A stretch of 64,000 nucleotides of DNA, taken from NCBI GenBank assembly GCA_001600455.1, contig BCKC01000003.1, positions 1,488,001 through 1,552,000 of the forward strand, written 5' to 3'. The first letter of the stretch is position 1, and each line of letters begins with the position of its first letter. This DNA comes from Endocalyx cinctus (lineage: Eukaryota; Ascomycota; Sordariomycetes; Amphisphaeriales; Apiosporaceae). The translations under genes and the position numbers were made by a program. Positions 58,583 to 64,000 of this stretch are shown one piece after another. The notes beneath the pieces were generated by a model. That model made no database searches. It saw nothing but the letters and a program-made list of their open reading frames with translations, and was not told where the DNA came from.

Positions 58583-58607
58583 TACTGGCCGTAATGAATG
58601 GCCAGTA
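58583..58607. other. Inverted repeat TACTGGCC...GGCCAGTA
   Basis: Perfect 8-bp arms with a 9-nt loop, about 300 bp past the stop codon of the ferroportin-like gene. It may act in 3' end structure or be chance. Confidence 0.55.
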
Positions 58608-58905
58608 CAGTTTCTTCATTCTTTATTTTATTCAATTTGATTATGACGTTAACCAATGCTCATGAGAATGGTTGTCAGTTTACAACTCCTCTCGAACGTA
58701 TAAATCGTATCTAGCAATGAGACTTTGCATCCGGCAACATTAACCCCCAAAATACTTAGAGTCACTATCAGTTATAGGTATTCTCTGGCTTGACTATGTC
58801 ATTGGACCAGAAAACTTTGGTGCTGGGGGTTGTTGATAGACCTCGGCCAGCTAAAAAGTGCAACCGCTTCTTTTCATGCCTTCAGGGTCCATCATCGACC
58901 CCCTA

Positions 58906-60854
58906 TCACCCTCTCGAATGCCCACCTCCTACGCAAACCCGATGACGCAACAACTTATCCCAGTGAACGAGGTGTCCCCTCTGAGCCCTTACCCAAGCAG
59001 CGTACATCAACCAGCTAACCCCGACGAGCGCCAGACTAGCGAGAGCCAGCCACTTGTACTGCTCCGTCCGGGGGAAAGCGACGGCGGTCCCGGCCCCGAC
59101 GAGCTCGAACACGTTGATGATGGAGTTCTCCGCTCCCGCGAAGCTCGACCGCTGGGTTGGCGGTACGAAAGTCTGCGTCAGCTGTTGGGTCGTGAGGTCG
59201 AAGACCCATACCCCGAGCCTCGAGAACGCCAGGAAGGCAAACATGACCAGGCTCCAGCCCCAGTCCGGCTGGGTCGCTCTTTTGAGGGTCACGTCTCGCG
59301 CTAACGGCGTGGATAGGGTCTCGGATCCGTGGACCTGCGTCGATATAGCCCACAAGGCTAGGACCACGGGTATCTTCGAATCGAGTTAGCATGCGCTTTT
59401 TGCTTCTTTCTAAAAAAAAAAAAAAAAAAAAAAAAAAGACCTACCGAGTTGAGGAGCTGGAAGGTAACACCCCAGAGTCCAAGACGTTGCAGTCCCGTAA
59501 CAGTCTCGGCATCCCGAGACGCCTGACGTCCCTCCGCGATCAGCCCTATCGTCGATTCATCTTGATCCTCGTCTTCGGTTGAGATGCCGTGATTACGGTG
59601 ACCGTTCTTGCCCAAATAGACGATACCGACCGGCGTGATGATAGTGCTGGTAATCTCGAACAGAGAGCCCAGGGCTCTGGCGATGGTAATGGTAAAGAGC
59701 GTGAAGCCCTCGTTGATCAGATACGTGATGAAGGTAGCCCTCCACGTCAGCATGTTGAAGTGGAGCATCGCCAACGCCAGCGAGGGGACCCAAACCGACG
59801 TGTTAAAATACATTTCGAACCCGGCCAAGTTCCGTCGCAACCTAGCTGTCCAAGAAGTTGTGCCGTGCTGGCCCGAAACCGCCGCCTGCTGCCGCGAGGG
59901 CGTCGGTTTCGGCGCCTGAAGCACGCCGCTACTCCTCCAGACGCGCGTAGCCGAGGCGACCTCGACGGGGACGCAGACGAGGCTCGTCAACCCGGTGAAG
60001 ACGACGCCCGACCGCACCGAGCCCGCGGCCGAGATGACGGCCGAGACGACGATGGGCGCGAACAGCTTGCAGACGAGATCGATGCGCCGCATCACGGCGT
60101 TGAGGTGGGTCAGGTCGAAGGGGTCGCCCGCCGGCGCCGCCGCGGCGACGACCCAGTCGCGCTCCATCGAGATGAGGTTTCCGGACGCGCTCAGGCGCTC
60201 GACGATGCCTAAGGTGATGGCCGCGGTGAAGCCGACGCCCTTGAGGACGTCGTTCCGCGGTAATACGAAAGCCGATTCGTCGCCGACTAGGTTCTCCTGG
60301 CTGAGGACGAGGAGCCAGACAAAGGAGCCGACGACGACGGAGCCTCGGTTGCAGATGATGGTGGAGAGCAGCGTGCGCAGTCGGTTGGGCGAGTGCTCGA
60401 TCCAGTTTCCGACGGAGCTGGAGAATAGGATCATGGCGAAGTAGACGATGATCATCCTATGGCATCGAAGTAAGCATCCAAAAACACTCTCTACGTGATG
60501 ATCTAATCCCAAGGGGTTTTTGTCGTGAATTTCTTCAGCTTACCGGAGAGCCGCGGCCACGAGCGTGTTGGGATAAGCGGCAGCGGTGAAGAGGATCTAT
60601 CACCACGTGGTTAGAAATATCAAGTAAATCCGTTAGGGTGGTATATTGATTAAACTTACAGCGGCGAATTCATACCCGCGGGCGTTCCAAGTTGAGAATG
60701 CATGGCTCACGTAGAGGTTCCATGCTTGTGACCTAGTGAGGCCCGGTCGAGGAGGATCGTCCTGGATAGGGTTGGCCGGGGATGAAGTTACATCGGTTCG
60801 TAATTCAGTTTCGAACTCGACGTCGCTATCGCTGTTGCTCCTGCTTCTGACCAT
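58906..60854 (-). CDS. Ferroportin-like (SLC40 family) transporter
   Basis: Four exons, 60660-60854, 60544-60596, 59445-60456 and 58906-59373, give 575 residues; introns are 63, 87 and 71 nt. The family exports iron or related divalent metals across plasma or organelle membranes; the fungal substrate and location are unproven. A polar N-terminus precedes the family opening LYVSHAFSTWNARGYEFAA, where ferroportins have the SHFLSTWGDRMW-like segment. The next helix is split over exons 1-3 (ILFTAAAYPNTLVAAALR, then MIIVYFAMILFSSSVGNWI). About ten hydrophobic segments follow, with a long cytosolic loop around residues 310-340 and an acidic loop GISTEDEDQDES near 390. The last exon carries WVFDLTTQQLTQTFVPPTQR and SFAGAENSIINVFEL, both very characteristic. 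Intron 3 contains a 26-nt homopolymer. The last residues after VHWDKLL are uncertain. Confidence 0.85.
59412..59437 (+). repeat. A26 homopolymer inside a ferroportin-gene intron
   Basis: 26 A on the plus strand, read as T26 in the transcript, lying between the donor (GTAGGT) and branch region of the 71-nt intron 59374-59444. Confidence 0.9.
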
Positions 60855-62340
60855 GGCGACCTATATCATAACAAAACAATTTCTCATTTGGCTTGAAAAC
60901 TAGATTTCAAGGTATCAAATACATGCCGCGAGAAATTGTCGAGAAAAGTCTCAATTGCATGGATTTTAAATACACACCCACACTCGAATAAAGCACGCCG
61001 TTAAAGAACAATCCGTACGGATTACTAAGTGTATACGTTTACGGATTTCCCGGGGAAGTTAAAAGAGTCAGACCGAGTGGGTGCGATAAACGGAGAGCGG
61101 TGAAGTTCCACTCTAGCGTGCCGATGCCGGCGCCGGCGCCAGTAGAGGGTGTAAGTGAATAGCTCTCCTATCTGCATCAAAACCTCATGCTAGCACGACA
61201 GCATAGAAAGAACCTCCAATTGATACCGATATATCATATCGTCATGGGCATATAGCGAATATATGCATATTCGTGCTAAAACGTCCCAAGTGGTGGAAAT
61301 GGAGAGACAAGTTTCACCATACTTGTTTTATTCTATACGAGATTGGGAAATATCTTGGATATTTATTATACACTTTATCTGTTGAAGGACACACTGTCAG
61401 ACTATACTCACTTCTGAATTACCCACACGTAAACAAGCACATACATACATGCAGAGGTTAGTCCTCGGATCCTGGGTTTGCTACCATATGACCCAATTCA
61501 TTGAAGTCGCAACTTTGGGGAAAGATGGATGTTAGTTTCGTGAGTAACTTTTACCATCATGTCACGATGAATATTTACAGTAAGGTCAAACAAATTTCAA
61601 GTCAGACAGGGCAAGTCTCTCTATTTTTAAAAATTCCTATCTCTCAATCGCTCGCACACAAGATGCTGCTTTTAAAAAGAAAGGACTGTACTTTTTTTTT
61701 TACTCTTCTTCTAATCTCTACCGGAAAGAGTCGTCTCTTAAAAATAAAAAAAATTCCTAATGAAAGGGAGAAAAAAGCAAGCAAGAAAAGGTATTATCGC
61801 AACCGATGCGCAAAAGAAAAAGCTTTCATTTCATCTGAAATTCCTCCCGGCGCCGTTTAATCAACCGTACGCACATTGATGTTTATCCGTCCAAATCCGA
61901 CGATACATACTTGGCATTGTTCAAGCTGTATCGATTTGTTCCCAGCCAAAAAAAAAGCAAAAAAAATAAAAGAAAAACCCCATTCCCTTTCCTCCCTTCC
62001 CATTCCTGTCACAAGAATTTCGTAAGTCAATCATGTGACCCAAAAACAAGCAGTTTCGTCAACGATCCTCATCTTATTCAATCCAGGGGTCCTTTTTTGT
62101 TCATCTTCTTAAAAATTTCTTCGTTTCTCTCCAAATCGTCGTGCAGGCGTGTGTTTAAAAAAAGAATCCGAATAACGCACTCCTCGTAGAGTAGGGGTTA
62201 TATCGGCAGAGCGAAGAAGGGTAAAAAAATAAAAGATATAGGTAGTGTCCAGCAAACAACCTTCCGCGCAGAAAAAAAAAACGTTTCAAAAAATCAATTC
62301 TAACAAATTGATTTGAAAGAAGAGAATGGCCTCTATTTCT
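60855..62340. other. Intergenic DNA upstream of the ferroportin-like gene
   Basis: About 1.5 kb, AT-rich. It includes the promoter of the transporter gene and a short GC-rich GCCGGCGCCGGCGCC-type stretch near 61125. Frames at 61501-61860 and 61911-62189 look random. No gene was recognised. Confidence 0.5.
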
Positions 62341-62640
62341 TTAGAAAGATCCCATTCTCTCCTCGAGACCGCCCCAGTAGACGATGGGGCGGGGCTCGAG
62401 AAGGCCGAGCTCGGAGCCGGACACCCTCTTCTCGGCCTCCATGTCGAGGATGGAGGGCTGCCTGAAGAGCACGGCGTTGATGGTGCTCACGGGCGAGGAA
62501 GACGAAGAAGAGGAGACCGAGGCGAAGGAGCGGACCGAGTCGGTCGTGCCCGAGGAGGCGGACGACGAGCGGCGGAAGGAGGTGCGGATCCCCGTGGGGG
62601 AGAAGCGGGAGCGGATCGTTTGGAATCTGGAAGTCTGCAT
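62341..62640 (-). CDS. Small conserved-looking protein of unknown function
   Basis: Single frame of 99 residues in a sharply GC-rich island within AT-rich DNA. The N-terminal half is Arg/Ser-rich (SRFQTIRSRFSPTG), with a serine run. The C-terminal half (VLFRQPSILDMEAEKRVSGS followed by LEPRPIVYWGGLEERM) is non-repetitive and reads like a conserved short domain. From memory, similar small proteins ending in a YWGG..ERM-type motif occur in other ascomycetes, but I cannot confirm this here. Function is unknown. The Arg/Ser N-terminus could be a mitochondrial presequence. Overlapping plus-strand frames (62326-62785) are taken as shadows. Confidence 0.6.
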   Translation of the reverse strand: MQTSRFQTIRSRFSPTGIRTSFRRSSSASSGTTDSVRSFASVSSSSSSSPVSTINAVLFRQPSILDMEAEKRVSGSELGLLEPRPIVYWGGLEERMGSF

Positions 62641-64000
62641 TTTGAAAGGTGGTGGGGTATATATCTTGACGATTGGAATTCAAAAAATTGGCTGGTACGC
62701 GAGGAAGTTGGATATTGGAATTTCCTTGACAGTTGGCTTATCCGGATTTAAGACTCGAGTCGAGGTTGCTGGTTGTTCCTTTTAACGTTGATGGCGGAAG
62801 AAATTAAGAAGGCAGGTTTTTTATAAAAAAGAGGCTCAGCCTTGAAGGTAGAAGAAAAGAAGGAGTCGTGAAAAAAATGATTCAAAAAATGAAGCGAATG
62901 TATCGGGGAGCTATGTTGTTTGCTCTGGTTGCCTGCGCTTTTACGGGAAGAAGAGAAAAAAGATGGGACGATCTACTTTTTATAGAAGGATCAAGGTGGA
63001 TGAATAAGAATAAAGATTCAATGCCAAGTCATAAGCCGTAACAGACTATTTTTTCTTATCAGAATTCTCGTTAGGAAAAGAGGGGGAAGAGAGAGAGAGA
63101 GAGAGAGGTTTGACTGCCACTAGAGTGTGTGTAAGAAAAAAAAAAGGAGGGAAAAAGAAACACGATGCTAAGTCGAAGAGGACTAAAGCGAAGCTTATGT
63201 ATAATCGAGATGGAGAGTTTGAGGCGAAGGGTAAGGCAGGGATGGTATGGATAAGGGTAGGATGGGGTTTGGAAAAAGAAGGGTGACCCGCATCAAACGC
63301 ATACAGATCCACGGATACATATAGCTCGATTTGTCGGGAAGGTTTACTTAGGGTGAACCTTGCTATATCGTAGCAGAACTATTGCTGCGTACCAAAGTAA
63401 CGCAGAGAGCATTGTTTAAGCTTGGGCTCGAAATAGAATAGTTTACGTACCTGTGGTAGGTATGCTTGGTATGGCATAGTATGAAGGGAGCAAGGGACGG
63501 AGTGGAAGTTCTCGATAGTATGGGACGATAAACACCCTGAATTTTTGTTGAATTCAGGTACTGCGTAGTATTGTTAGGGGGAGGAACAAGGAGGTATAAC
63601 CATTTTGAACGTCAAGTCACACACATACACCTTGTCACCGTCATCTATGCGGATCTACCGTTCAGGGGTTTGAGAATCAAGAATCTGAGAATGGGGCCCG
63701 AGATTCATGCAGGGCTGTCATTCTTTGGTCACCACCCTCTCTCTTTTTTTTTTTATTTTGCTTTTAGTATACACTAACTATGCTTGTACGCATAACCTGC
63801 TTCTGAGTAATATTATTTAGGGAGAGAGAGAACCATATAACAGATACCTATTTTCTACCATTCCGTCTCTATATCTGCTATTGTTTAAACATAGCCCACA
63901 TAGTTGATCGTTCAACCAAGAAAAGAATTGAGAAAAAAAGAGGTGGATGGCGTGGTTGTTGCGACACAGCTCGTTGCTTACGTTTGCATATTCATGCATA
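62641..64000. other. Intergenic DNA at the window end
   Basis: About 1.4 kb with a GA repeat near 63088-63106 and short low-complexity frames only. It should contain the promoter of the 62341-62640 gene. No further gene was recognised. Confidence 0.5.

Larger units (their letters stand above)
58144..58905. other. Intergenic DNA with an assembly ambiguity
   Basis: About 760 bp. It holds a run of 24 A followed by an undetermined base (58447-58471) and an inverted repeat TACTGGCC/GGCCAGTA at 58583-58607. No gene was seen. Confidence 0.6.

Noticed and set aside
61501..62189. Two plus-strand frames of 119 and 92 codons
   Set aside because: Lys/Phe/Ser-rich composition follows A/T runs; no domain and no splice partners.

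Overview
The window looks like nuclear DNA of a filamentous ascomycete (Pezizomycotina, most likely a Sordariomycete; I cannot place it closer). The evidence is short introns of about 50-130 nt with GTAAGT-like donors, CTAAC/CTAAT branch points and AG acceptors. Every clear gene has a fungal best fit, including a Zn2Cys6 factor, a CBM18 chitin deacetylase, a DUF3824-type protein and an FlbC-like C2H2 factor. GC-rich coding blocks sit in long AT-rich intergenic DNA. I see sixteen protein genes. I found no tRNA, rRNA, transposon, CRISPR array or virus-derived gene. Exon boundaries were set by eye from splice signals, reading phase and expected family sequence.

Layout. 0.5-1.3 kb (-): C2H2 factor, with 7.6 kb of gene-free DNA upstream. 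8.9-13.4 kb: prp31 (-) and clf1 (+), two spliceosome genes sharing a 0.5 kb divergent promoter. 16-18.1 kb (-): arginine/serine-rich DUF3824-like protein. 20.5-23.0 kb (-): an eight-exon gene joining a low-complexity, basic N-terminal half to a glutathione S-transferase. 26.5-29.8 kb (-): a seven-exon Zn2Cys6/fungal_trans regulator. 33.1-38.6 kb: tex1 of the THO complex (-) and ric1, the Ypt6 exchange factor (+), in divergent order. 39.6-41.1 kb (+): casein kinase 2 beta subunit. 42.0-43.7 kb (-): PAP2 lipid phosphatase. 46.7-48.8 kb (+): chitin deacetylase with three chitin-binding modules. 49.6-51.0 kb (-): mitochondrial uL2. 53.3-55.0 kb (+): B-type mitotic cyclin. 56-58.1 kb (-): two small proteins of unknown function. 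58.9-60.9 kb (-): ferroportin-like transporter. 62.3-62.6 kb (-): a small protein of unknown function.

This is a housekeeping and regulatory neighbourhood, not a metabolite cluster or mobile island. RNA processing is over-represented (Prp31, Clf1, Tex1). The most interesting signal is in the CK2 beta gene. Its long first intron holds a second plausible first exon that joins in frame to exon 2 and supplies the same acidic-Trp-x-(Asp/Glu) lead-in, implying two isoforms with different N-termini. Other points of interest are a probable GC-AG intron in ric1, the GST fusion, a phase-symmetric CBM18 exon, a stop-free 63-nt intron in the Zn2Cys6 gene, and a dispersed intergenic 9-mer (TACGGAGTA).
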